Source: CAYNFS01 sp964396685
GTDB taxonomy: Bacteria > Patescibacteriota > Doudnabacteria > UBA920 > 2-01-FULL-46-14
DNA: 55,592 bases
NCBI GenBank assembly: GCA_964396685.1
Contig: CAYNFS010000008.1
Span: 1 to 55,592 of the forward strand
Reading direction: 5' to 3'
Program-made: the position numbers and the translations under genes
Notes under the pieces: model-generated
Seen by the model: only the letters and a program-made list of their open reading frames with translations
What the model was told of the DNA's origin: nothing
Databases searched by the model: none
Shown: positions 16,831 to 24,248 of the stretch, one piece after another
How positions within the stretch are numbered: position 1 is the stretch's first letter
How the letters are laid out: every line of letters begins with the position of its first letter

Positions 16831-17632
16831 AATCGACTGAATGAATTATCTCCTGCAATTTTTTGTGTACTGCTGGCGCTGCTGCGCAATAAGTATAATT
16901 TTGTTCTGTCTTCATCAAAGGATTTGAATAATCCATAGGCTTCCCGTAAAAATCGGTGTAAATGCCACCAGCTTCCTGCACGAGAACGTGTTGTGGCACA
17001 TTATCCCAAATTTTTCCGGTTTGATAAAGCGCGGCCCCATAGCCGTTTTTTAACAACTCTGCTGTGTCGTAGACTGAACCAGAATTCTTTACTGCCTGGA
17101 ACATAAGAGCCAAATCGGCCAAGTAACTTGCTTGTCGTCTTGTAAAATCCTTATCGCCTCCAAACTTATCCACACCATAAGCTATGGAGATCGCCATAAA
17201 GTCGCTTCGGTCTGTGAGAACTATCTTCTTGTCATTACAAAAAGCACCCTGTCCCTTTTCAGCAAAATAAAACTCCTTGAAGAAAGGCAGGGCAAAACCG
17301 CCCGCCATCGGAATTTTACCTTTTAGCAAACCAATCATTATCCCGTAAAGCGGAATTCCCGCGCCAAAATTTGAGGTACCGTCTATCGGATCAACTGTCC
17401 ATGTATATTCGGATTTTTTATCAATTACACCAGCTTCTTCGTCTATAATATTGTAGGCCGAATATTCTGACCGGATTCTGGAAATGATAAATTTTCCAAT
17501 TTCTAAATCGGCCTCGGTTAGCATGGACAGGTCTTTTTTAATTTTAGTAGAAACCTTGCCAAACATCTGATTGGCGATCTTCGAAGCTTCTTTGAGAGTT
17601 TCAGTTAAAAATTTTTGATAAATCATATCCAT
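16805..17632 (-). CDS. Inositol monophosphatase family protein (1)
   Basis: 275 residues with the metal-binding motifs of the family: IDEEAG (about 64-69), DPIDGTSNFGAGIP (about 79-92) and a C-terminal IWDNVPQHVLVQEAGG. Family members hydrolyse inositol phosphates, fructose-1,6-bisphosphate or PAP; the specificity is open. A second family member lies on the far side of leuS (21656-22417). The C-terminus has been rewritten by a palindromic repeat. An ATG 6 bases downstream is an equally good start. Confidence 0.85.
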   Translation of the reverse strand: MDMIYQKFLTETLKEASKIANQMFGKVSTKIKKDLSMLTEADLEIGKFIISRIRSEYSAYNIIDEEAGVIDKKSEYTWTVDPIDGTSNFGAGIPLYGIMIGLLKGKIPMAGGFALPFFKEFYFAEKGQGAFCNDKKIVLTDRSDFMAISIAYGVDKFGGDKDFTRRQASYLADLALMFQAVKNSGSVYDTAELLKNGYGAALYQTGKIWDNVPQHVLVQEAGGIYTDFYGKPMDYSNPLMKTEQNYTYCAAAPAVHKKLQEIIHSVDSGFPLSRE

Positions 17633-17637
17633 TTTCT

Positions 17638-17668
17638 GTCATCCCCAACCCGATAGGGAATCCAGTCT
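17638..17668. repeat. B-family palindromic repeat, intergenic
   Basis: GTCATCCCCAACCCGATAGG followed by GAATCCAG, immediately upstream of the IMPase-family start codon. Confidence 0.65.
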
Positions 17669-17708
17669 TGAGTTTTGAATTCTCGATTCCCAATTTTTAA
17701 CACACATG

Positions 17709-17825
17709 TTGAGTTCAATATAAATTCATGGTATATTTATAATCACAAACAACTCACGGAGAAGGAAAGGAGGAGAAGGCAATGGTACAATGGCTTCTAG
17801 AGTTCTGTTCAACTCATAGCTATTT
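17709..17825 (+). pseudogene. Orphan promoter, ribosome site and gene start cut by a repeat
   Basis: TTGAGT-17-TATATT promoter elements (from about 17713) are followed by AAGGAGG and an ATG at 17782 that opens MVQWLLEFCSTHSYL. The frame then runs straight into the A-family repeat at 17826 and antisense leuS sequence, which is unlikely to be protein. It looks like the surviving start of a lost plus-strand gene. The short peptide may also be real. Confidence 0.3.
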
Positions 17826-17897
17826 GTCATTGCGAGGAGTCAGCGACGAAGCAATCTCTCCTACCTCGGGGATTGCTTCGCTATCGCTCGCAATGAC
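17826..17897. repeat. A-family palindromic repeat (copy A2), intergenic
   Basis: GTCATTGCGAGGAG ... GCTCGCAATGAC, ending 8 bases before the leuS stop codon. Confidence 0.85.
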
Positions 17898-17905
17898 ATG
17901 CTTTA

Positions 17906-20900
17906 TTAAACAACAAAATTCAAAATCTTCCCCTTCACATAAATTACTTTCTTTATTTGCTTTCCCGCCAAATGCTTTTTGACATTCTCATCTGCCAAGG
18001 CTTGTTCTTTAATCTCATCCTCTGATGCATCAGGCGCAGCCTCAACGGTCGTCCGCAATTTGCCGTTTACCTGCACCGCGATGTTTACCACCTCTTCTTT
18101 TATCAAGCTCTTATCATACTCCGGCCAAGGCTCCAGATGAATTGATTTTTTGTGCCCAAGCTGATGCCAAAGCTCCTCTGCCAAATGCGGCGCAAAGGGA
18201 GCGAGAAGCTTTAGAAAAATCTCTAATTGATAATCGATAATTGATAATCTCATCTCGCTAAATTTGTTCAATAGAACCATCATCGCAGAAATCGCGGTAT
18301 TGAATTTGAAATTCTCAATGTCATCCCCAACCTTCTTGATTATGCGGTGTAGTAATTGATCTAAATTATTGTCACTGCGAGCGTCCGAAGGATGCGTGGC
18401 AGTCTCCATATTTCGTCGAGATTGCTTCGGAGCTTCGCTCCTCGCAATGACGTCAGAAAAAAGTCTCCAGACTTTTTCAAGAAACCTTCTCACCCCCATA
18501 ATCCCCTTGGGGTCCCACGGATAAGCGCCAACAACGTTATATGGCCCGATGAACGCCAAATACATCCGCACCGTATCGGCTCCCAACTCTTTGATGTAAT
18601 TGTCCGGATCTACGACATTGCCTCTGGATTTGCTCATCTTCTGTCCGTCAGGTCCCAAAATCAACCCGCGATTTAAGCGTTTCGCATACGGCTCATCCCA
18701 TTCCAAAAGTCCCAAATCATACATGGCTTTGATCCAAAAACGAGAATAAAGCACATGCATGGTCGTGTGTTCCGCGCCTCCCGAATACATATCAACCGGC
18801 ATCCATTTGCGCATTTTGGCCTCATCCGCGAACTTCTTTTTGTTTTTAGGATCAAGGTAGCGCAAAAAATACCAGGACGAATCCACGAACGTGTCCATAG
18901 TATCAGTCTCACGCTCTGCAATATTCCCGCACTTTGGACATTTGACTTTCACCCATTTCTCAACTTTCGCCAAAGGCGATTTCCCATCCCCTTTTGGTTT
19001 ATAATCCTTTACTTCCGGCAATTCCACGGGCAAATCGCGATCCTTAACAGCAATCCACCCCGGATTTTCTAACTCTCCTTTTGAGAACTCCCCTCCCTCT
19101 CCCCTCTTTGGAAAAGAGGGGACTAGGGAGTTCTTGATTCTTTCTGAACAGTCTTCGCAGAAGACAAGCGGAATTGGTACCCCCCAGTAACGCTGCCTGC
19201 TGATAACCCAGTCACGGATTTTATACTGCACTGCTACTCTACCTAATTCCCCTGCGATTTTTGGAATGGCTTCTTCAGATCTCATGCCAGTAAATTTTTC
19301 TGAATTAGATAAGATTCCATAATCAGTAAAACAACGCTTAACTGAGCCTGATTGATTCAAATATATCTTCTGTAATAAATCCAGTTTTGGAACAACAACT
19401 CCGGTTCCTTCGAAATTCTTCCGCAAAAATATTTCTTTCTTCCCCCAAAAAAAAATTTTTCCAGTGACGGAATCAAAATACCCATCGTTCTCTTTTTCCA
19501 GCAAAAAAATATCTACCCACATTCCATCGGTGCTATAAAAACTCTGCATATTCTGCCAAGGAAAATCTAAACCAGGATCAGTCTTTTTATACCCCCTAAT
19601 TATTAGATACTCTTCTAAAACACCATATCCTTTTTTGTCTGTAAACATGTCTACGTCAGAATGCAACCATACTTCGGGCTTACGATAAATGCTATTGGCC
19701 ATCCCTCCTACGAGTATCAGTAAAAAATTCTTCAGCTTTGAGAAGGCAAACAGTTCCTTGACTAAAGCCTTATGTGCTTGTTGACTTACATCTTGGTAGT
19801 CCTTAGCATGTTTTATTACAACCTTGATAGGCAGTCCGAATTTCTTCGCAAACTCCCAATCCCGCTCGTCGTGCGCAGGCACCGCCATAATTGCCCCCGT
19901 ACCATAACTGCCTAAAACATAATCCGCTATCCAGATGGGAATTTCTTCTTCCGTCGCCGGATTTACCGCCTTAATTCCTTTCAATTCCACTCCGGTTTTT
20001 TCTTTCCCTTGTTCCAATCTCTCTAATTCAGTTTTTCTCATCGCCTGTTCAATATATTTTCCCACCTGTTTGTAATTTGCAATTTGTAATTTGCAATTTT
20101 CTATGAGTGGGTGCTCCGGCGTCAGCACCAGATAAGTCGCGCCAAAAATCGTATCCGGCCTCGTGGTAAAAACCTTTACCCCCCCTTCCCCCCTCTCCTC
20201 GCCTCCCTTTTTTTTCTCCCCCTGCCCGAGGGGGAGATGAAGAGGGGGTGGGAGAAGTGAGGTCGAAATTATATTTTTCAAGATTAATGGCTCTTTTGTT
20301 CCAGTAAAATGCGATTTATTCGCCGCAACCTTCTTAAAATCAGCGTCAAGTTTCTTAGCAAGCTCTTTCCCGTCCGCTACCGGCACTACGTAATCATTTG
20401 TGTCTGAAAGTACCAAAAATGAGCTGGTATTTTTCTTTATTTTGGCAAAATCAAAGCCCCTCTCAACGGCTGCTTTGACAGTGGGCCTTTCTTTTCCGTC
20501 CAAAAACTTCCCGCTAAAGGGAGTGGCGACTAAAACTACTTGATTGACAATTATGCCGCTTTCCAAAAGACGCATGGCTACAACTCCTCCAAAAGAATGG
20601 CCGACGAGAACAGTCTGCTCGTCTAGGTCACAATTCTTTAACACATCCTTGGTCTGCTCTAAATCATTAGGTGCGTCGCCGCCTGGCATGGCCGGCACTT
20701 GAACCTCATAGCCGCGCCTTTCCAAATTTTTCTTTAACCACGGCAAAAATACACCTTGAGGAGTACCGCCCTTACCGTGTAAAAGTACAAATCGCTTAAT
20801 CCCTGATTGGATTCCCGCTTTCGCGGGAACGACAATCGGGAATTCGAGCTCTGCCCCTTCTGACTTGCCAATCCAATTTCTCTGGCTCTCTTTTATTTCT

Positions 20901-21535
20901 TCCGGCCAATCGAGTTTATCCAAGCCAGCTAATAATTTCTCCGCATAATCGGTAATTTTTAGCATCCATTGCTTCATTTTCCGCTGTTCCACAACACTGT
21001 CGCAACGCTCACACCTGCCTCCCACAACCTGTTCATTTGCCAAAACGGTTTTGTCTTTTGGACACCAATTGACGTTCGTTTCCGCCTGATAAGCCAAGCC
21101 TTTTTTGAAAAATTGCAGGAAAATCCACTGGGTCCATTTATAATATGTAGAATCGCACGTCACGACTTCGCGCGACCAGTCAAATGAGGCTCCCATAGTA
21201 CGCAATTGCCCACGCATGTAAGCAATATTTGAATATGTCCATTTCCCGGGATTAATCCCGCGCTGAATAGCCGCGTTTTCCGCAGGCAACCCAAATGCAT
21301 CAAACCCAATTGGAAAAAGCACATTTTGTCCCTGCATTCTTTTCATGCGGACAAAAATATCCGGCACCGAAAAAGCGTACCAATGCCCGACGTGCAGATT
21401 GCCCGAAGGATAGGGAAACTCAACAAGGGTGTAGAAATTGTCTTTGCCTTTGGCTTCGTCTTTGACAGTGTAAAGCTTTTTCTTCTCCCACTCCTTCTGC
21501 CATTTGCTTTCTATCTTCTTATGATCGTACTTCAT
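17906..21535 (-). CDS. leuS: Leucyl-tRNA synthetase with two extra enzyme-like domains
   Basis: It charges tRNA-Leu with leucine. The 1,209-residue product is about 340 longer than usual. Core motifs are intact: HVGH in PYPSGNLHVGHW (48-51), KMSKS (966-970), editing-domain FTTRPDTIFG (456-465) and AVPAHDERDWEF (551-562), Cys-pair zinc motifs, ISRQRYWG and a LeuRS C-terminal domain. Inserted in frame are an alpha/beta-hydrolase (about 247-424), a nucleotidyltransferase-fold domain (about 576-734) and palindromic or AT-rich repeats at about 234-243, 425-452, 480-489, 801-819, 1029-1055 and 1097-1106. Both large inserts bracket the CP1 editing domain. Start at 21535 (MKYDHKKIES) because the usual LeuRS N-terminus begins there; the open frame upstream lies largely in repeat sequence. 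Confidence 0.95.
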   Translation of the reverse strand: MKYDHKKIESKWQKEWEKKKLYTVKDEAKGKDNFYTLVEFPYPSGNLHVGHWYAFSVPDIFVRMKRMQGQNVLFPIGFDAFGLPAENAAIQRGINPGKWTYSNIAYMRGQLRTMGASFDWSREVVTCDSTYYKWTQWIFLQFFKKGLAYQAETNVNWCPKDKTVLANEQVVGGRCERCDSVVEQRKMKQWMLKITDYAEKLLAGLDKLDWPEEIKESQRNWIGKSEGAELEFPIVVPAKAGIQSGIKRFVLLHGKGGTPQGVFLPWLKKNLERRGYEVQVPAMPGGDAPNDLEQTKDVLKNCDLDEQTVLVGHSFGGVVAMRLLESGIIVNQVVLVATPFSGKFLDGKERPTVKAAVERGFDFAKIKKNTSSFLVLSDTNDYVVPVADGKELAKKLDADFKKVAANKSHFTGTKEPLILKNIISTSLLPPPLHLPLGQGEKKKGGEERGEGGVKVFTTRPDTIFGATYLVLTPEHPLIENCKLQIANYKQVGKYIEQAMRKTELERLEQGKEKTGVELKGIKAVNPATEEEIPIWIADYVLGSYGTGAIMAVPAHDERDWEFAKKFGLPIKVVIKHAKDYQDVSQQAHKALVKELFAFSKLKNFLLILVGGMANSIYRKPEVWLHSDVDMFTDKKGYGVLEEYLIIRGYKKTDPGLDFPWQNMQSFYSTDGMWVDIFLLEKENDGYFDSVTGKIFFWGKKEIFLRKNFEGTGVVVPKLDLLQKIYLNQSGSVKRCFTDYGILSNSEKFTGMRSEEAIPKIAGELGRVAVQYKIRDWVISRQRYWGVPIPLVFCEDCSERIKNSLVPSFPKRGEGGEFSKGELENPGWIAVKDRDLPVELPEVKDYKPKGDGKSPLAKVEKWVKVKCPKCGNIAERETDTMDTFVDSSWYFLRYLDPKNKKKFADEAKMRKWMPVDMYSGGAEHTTMHVLYSRFWIKAMYDLGLLEWDEPYAKRLNRGLILGPDGQKMSKSRGNVVDPDNYIKELGADTVRMYLAFIGPYNVVGAYPWDPKGIMGVRRFLEKVWRLFSDVIARSEAPKQSRRNMETATHPSDARSDNNLDQLLHRIIKKVGDDIENFKFNTAISAMMVLLNKFSEMRLSIIDYQLEIFLKLLAPFAPHLAEELWHQLGHKKSIHLEPWPEYDKSLIKEEVVNIAVQVNGKLRTTVEAAPDASEDEIKEQALADENVKKHLAGKQIKKVIYVKGKILNFVV
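18371..18451. repeat. A-family palindromic repeat (copy A3) inside leuS
   Basis: GTCACTGCGAGCG ... CTCGCAATGAC, in frame, encoding residues about 1029-1055 (VIARSEAPKQS ... DARSDN) just before the anticodon-binding domain. Confidence 0.9.
19080..19133. repeat. C-family palindromic repeat inside leuS (zinc-domain copy)
   Basis: CCCCTCTTTGGAAAAGAGGGG core, in frame, encoding about residues 801-819 (SLVPSFPKRGEGGEFSK) between the two Cys pairs. Confidence 0.85.
19334..19810 (-). other. Nucleotidyltransferase-fold domain inserted in LeuRS
   Basis: Residues about 576-734 replace the short loop found in ordinary LeuRS between KVVIK and the strand reading CFTDYGILSNSEKF. The insert has LILVGGMANS (GG at 610-611), HSDVDMF (D627, D629) and a third acidic position in MWVDIFLLE (D675), as in aminoglycoside or lincosamide nucleotidyltransferases and related NTases. 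The three carboxylates needed for two-metal catalysis are present. No repeat flanks it. Whether it is active or only structural is unknown. Confidence 0.75.
20068..20100. repeat. AT-rich direct repeat inside leuS
   Basis: Tandem TTTGTAATTTGCAA units in the editing domain, encoding CKLQIANYK (about residues 481-489). Confidence 0.6.
20178..20265. repeat. C-family palindromic repeat inside leuS (3' flank of the hydrolase insert)
   Basis: CCCCCTGCCCGAGGGGGA core, in frame, encoding about residues 425-452 (SLLPPPLHLPLGQGEKKK ... GEGG). It lies between the hydrolase domain and the editing-domain FTTRPDT motif. Confidence 0.85.
20266..20797 (-). other. Serine alpha/beta-hydrolase domain (RBBP9/YdeN type) inserted in LeuRS
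   Basis: Residues about 247-424 form a complete small hydrolase. FVLLHGKGGTPQGVFLPWL is the oxyanion strand, VGHSFGG carries nucleophile S314, SDTNDYVVP carries D381 and KSHF carries H409. Order and spacing fit the RBBP9/YdeN family of about 180-190 residues. The insert is flanked by a B-family repeat on the N-terminal side and a C-family repeat on the C-terminal side, as if a free gene with its intergenic repeats had been captured in frame. Confidence 0.85.
20808..20833. repeat. B-family palindromic repeat inside leuS (5' flank of the hydrolase insert)
   Basis: GATTCCCGCTTTCGCGGGAA palindrome, in frame, encoding VVPAKAGIQ (about residues 235-243). Confidence 0.9.
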
Positions 21536-21594
21536 AAAAGTATTATAATCCGAATTTGCGATCCGCCCAAGGCCAAACGAATGCCACGAATAGA

Positions 21595-21640
21595 ACTCCC
21601 CTCTCCTCCCCTCTTTGACCAAAGAGGGGAAGGGGGAGTT
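21595..21640. repeat. C-family palindromic repeat upstream of leuS
   Basis: CCCCTCTTTGACCAAAGAGGGG core in the gap between the second IMPase-family gene and leuS. Confidence 0.8.
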
Positions 21641-21655
21641 CTCTAGTTCAGTATC

Positions 21656-22417
21656 TTACATCTTCATCAAAACCTTTATAATCTCCCCATGAATTTTGGG
21701 GCTTGCCGCAACCAGTTCTTCCCCGTCCCACCGATAAGGCCGACCTTTAAAATCCGTAACCTTCGCTCCCGCTTCCTTGAGAAGCAAAGCCCCCGCGCAA
21801 TTATCCCAGGGAGGCAGATAGGAAATAGCAAGGTCTAGTCTGCCGGCAGCCGTATGAGCCAAGCTTAATGTCGCAGCCAGAACCCCTGCTCGCCAAAGTT
21901 GATATGGAATAACGAGTTTGTTGTAAAAATATCTTCTTTGGTGATCGCTGGCCATACCGGTACCGAGCACAAAATAAGCATTTGCAAAATGTAAAGCTTC
22001 CGGTTCAAAAATCCTAATTCTTTTTCCGTTGAGGTAAGCGCCTTTTCCTTTTTGCGCATAAAAAAGCTCATCTAAAACAGGGTCGTAAACAACCCCATGC
22101 TTGATAATATTATTGCTGGCGAATCCAATGCTAACCCCGAATTGCGCATAACCCCTGCTGAAAGGAATAGTGCCGTCCAAAGGGTCAATTACCCAAATGT
22201 TTTTTCTGGATCCAATTTGCCCCATCTCTTCAGATAAAACCCCGTGACCGGGAAACCGCCTTCTTATTCTATCAATAATGAATTTTTCCGATGCCAGATC
22301 ATATTCGGTCACCAAATCCCAGTAACCAAGCTTGTGATTAACTTTAAACTCGGTCCCAAACCCCTCCCGCAAAATCTTCCCCGCCCCTCTTGCTAAATTT
22401 TTGATGAAGTTTTCCAT
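21656..22417 (-). CDS. Inositol monophosphatase family protein (2)
   Basis: 253 residues with LSEEMG (about 61-66), DPLDGTIPFSRG (about 77-88) and PPWDNCAGALLLKEAGAKVTD, the three metal-site motifs of the family. It differs clearly from the copy at 16805-17632, so this is not a recent duplication. The substrate could be an inositol phosphate, a sugar bisphosphate or PAP. The start at 22417 gives the usual N-terminal helix. Confidence 0.85.
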   Translation of the reverse strand: MENFIKNLARGAGKILREGFGTEFKVNHKLGYWDLVTEYDLASEKFIIDRIRRRFPGHGVLSEEMGQIGSRKNIWVIDPLDGTIPFSRGYAQFGVSIGFASNNIIKHGVVYDPVLDELFYAQKGKGAYLNGKRIRIFEPEALHFANAYFVLGTGMASDHQRRYFYNKLVIPYQLWRAGVLAATLSLAHTAAGRLDLAISYLPPWDNCAGALLLKEAGAKVTDFKGRPYRWDGEELVAASPKIHGEIIKVLMKM

Positions 22418-22506
22418 GGTGTCTCAAGTTTAACAAATCTATCGTCTCGACACAATCCTCGCCTCTGCCCCAGCCAGAAGAACAATCGAAAGCCCAAATC
22501 TTATTC

Positions 22507-22540
22507 TCCCATTTTACACGCAATTGCGTGTAAAATGGGA
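22507..22540. repeat. Perfect 34-bp palindrome (downstream of the PaaX-like gene)
   Basis: Arms TCCCATTTTACACGCAA and its exact complement, no spacer. It shares the core ACACGCAATTGCGTGT with the second copy at 23438-23471 and differs at one position that is changed on both arms. It could be an operator, a hairpin or a mobile palindrome. Confidence 0.85.
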
Positions 22541-22654
22541 ATTATCATTAATTATTATTTTGGGCAAGAGCGGACCAGGGTCATATTATTAAACAAAATT
22601 ATTATGTGGAAAATATTACAGCTATAAACAAAATAAGATATGGCGGATGGTTTC

Positions 22655-23344
22655 CTACAGAATTCCTTCTTCCGTAAAATATTCCCTCATCCTGTTCTCG
22701 TCGTCCAAATCAAGGCGACTCACCTCCATTACGGTTACAAACCGGCCAATCCCAAAATATTTCATGAGAAATTCCATCTCTCTCCTGGGATTGTAAGGAT
22801 AAAACCATAGGGTCCTTTGCAAAGGGAAAAACTTCATGTCCCTCAATTTCTGACGAAACAGATCAGCAGCCCATTTATAATCTTCGGTCGGAATATCAGC
22901 CGCTATCTGCCACCATTTTCCATCCCATTTTTTCGGCTGGGGTATCGACAAGGTATCCAAGTTTAATTTCTTCAATCTCCTCTTCCCCAAACTGGTTAGC
23001 CAAATTTTGAAGTCTTTTCCTGACGGCTTCATGATAATCAGCCCATGATCTTTGAGGTAATAAAAATTTCTAATTAGCTTCTTCTCTTTTTCTTTGCGAG
23101 TGTATTTGCGGGGTTTGGGATTTTTTAGAAATAATTTGTCGATGGCGGTAAACATATTTGGAGCCACTGCCGACAAAGTAACTGCGCCGGCTACTGACAA
23201 TACGGCCAAAATCGCGCTACTTATAGTCTTTAGCTTTTCTATCTGTCGCTCATTTAGCAAAGGCGGCATCTCGGGTGGAAGCGCGCTTTTTATGACCCTC
23301 GCGATTCTTTTACTCTCTTTTTTGAATTGTTTTTTCTTCGCCAT
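22655..23344 (-). CDS. PaaX-like protein with C-terminal Cas2-like fold
   Basis: 229 residues. Residues about 45-70 form a hydrophobic segment. A winged-helix-like part (about 78-135: YTRKEKEKKLIRNFYYLKDHGLI) precedes a PaaX C-terminal/Cas2-like domain (KWDGKWWQIAADIPTEDYK, then FFPLQRTLWFYPYNPRREME). PaaX proteins repress catabolic genes, and related CPR proteins are common but uncharacterised. No cas genes or CRISPR array are here, so I do not read it as a Cas2. Two 34-bp palindromes flank the gene on both sides and are candidate binding sites. Confidence 0.7.
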   Translation of the reverse strand: MAKKKQFKKESKRIARVIKSALPPEMPPLLNERQIEKLKTISSAILAVLSVAGAVTLSAVAPNMFTAIDKLFLKNPKPRKYTRKEKEKKLIRNFYYLKDHGLIIMKPSGKDFKIWLTSLGKRRLKKLNLDTLSIPQPKKWDGKWWQIAADIPTEDYKWAADLFRQKLRDMKFFPLQRTLWFYPYNPRREMEFLMKYFGIGRFVTVMEVSRLDLDDENRMREYFTEEGIL

Positions 23345-23437
23345 CTACCATCTGCCTTTCCCTCCCATTTTTTCATTTTTTAGTTTGCGCTTTTCCCCTT
23401 ACATTATCCATATTATCCTATCCCTATCTTAATGTAT

Positions 23438-23471
23438 TCCCAATTTACACGCAATTGCGTGTAAATTGGGA
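23438..23471. repeat. Perfect 34-bp palindrome (upstream of the PaaX-like gene)
   Basis: Arms TCCCAATTTACACGCAA and its exact complement. It lies 94 bases upstream of the PaaX-like start and 32 bases after the methyltransferase stop. Confidence 0.85.
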
Positions 23472-23502
23472 CAAAAAACATTCATGACACTAGAAACGGT
23501 TT

Positions 23503-24246
23503 TCAAATTTTTTGGGCCAAAACCAGCATTCTTTTTGTGTCTAATCCCAAAGGGTGGCCATCGTAAGATCCCCAGTAATTCTCAACTTTCAAACCGTGCC
23601 TGGACAGCAGACCTGCGATCTCCTTCAAGGAATACATTCTTAAACTGGACTCGTAGAGCTTGTTTCCCTTTTTCGTGTAAATTCTTCTCTTCTCATGATT
23701 GATGCCTGTCAGGAAATCAAAACGTCTCGCCATCTCGACCCTCATGGAATTCTTGAAAATCAGTTTATCCTTGGCCCGATAGTTTCGCCAAAGCCAAGCC
23801 AGATTCCTCAAATCAATAAAAAATTTACCTCGGCGTTTTACATTGCGACTAACGCTTTTTATGATATCTTCATCGTCTTCTTCGGATCCATGGCCAAAAG
23901 CCGTAAACATATTTATAATCACGTCAAATTTTTGGGCGAATCTAAAGTTGCGCGCATCTCCCTGGCGTAACTTAATTTTCAAACCTTTTTTCACTGCCAA
24001 TTTCCTCGCAATCTCGAGCTCGTAATTCGAATAATCAAGCCCTGTCACACTATATCCTCGATGAGCAAGCTCAAGGGAATGCCTGCCGTGCCCGCAGCAA
24101 AGATCCAAAACTTTGTGGTTTTTCTTGAGCGGCAGATTTTTTACCAAAAAATTTACCTCCTTTTTGGTATGTTTGAACGTTCCAGCGGTTTCCTGGAATT
24201 CGAGATAATTTTGATCAAAAAAACTTTTCCACCAGTCTTTTGGCAT
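23503..24246 (-). CDS. SAM-dependent class I methyltransferase
   Basis: 247 residues with a standard Rossmann methyltransferase core: KVLDLCCGHGRHSLELAHRGY (motif I, about 44-64), VTGLDYSN (motif II acidic residue), RQGDARNF and FDVIINMFTAFGH. The substrate is unknown; the sequence is closest in feel to small-molecule methyltransferases of the UbiE/type 11 kind. It begins 3 bases after the tatD stop, so the two are co-transcribed. Confidence 0.8.
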   Translation of the reverse strand: MPKDWWKSFFDQNYLEFQETAGTFKHTKKEVNFLVKNLPLKKNHKVLDLCCGHGRHSLELAHRGYSVTGLDYSNYELEIARKLAVKKGLKIKLRQGDARNFRFAQKFDVIINMFTAFGHGSEEDDEDIIKSVSRNVKRRGKFFIDLRNLAWLWRNYRAKDKLIFKNSMRVEMARRFDFLTGINHEKRRIYTKKGNKLYESSLRMYSLKEIAGLLSRHGLKVENYWGSYDGHPLGLDTKRMLVLAQKI

Positions 24247-24248
24247 AA

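Noticed and set aside
17906..21535. Three separate genes (leuS fragments, hydrolase, nucleotidyltransferase) rather than one
   Set aside because: A single frame runs through all parts without a stop, LeuRS motifs appear once each in the normal order, and no internal ribosome site or start was seen at the domain edges.
22655..23344. Cas2 of a CRISPR system
   Set aside because: The Cas2-like fold is shared with PaaX proteins. No repeat-spacer array or other cas gene is in the window, and the palindromes are only two in number.
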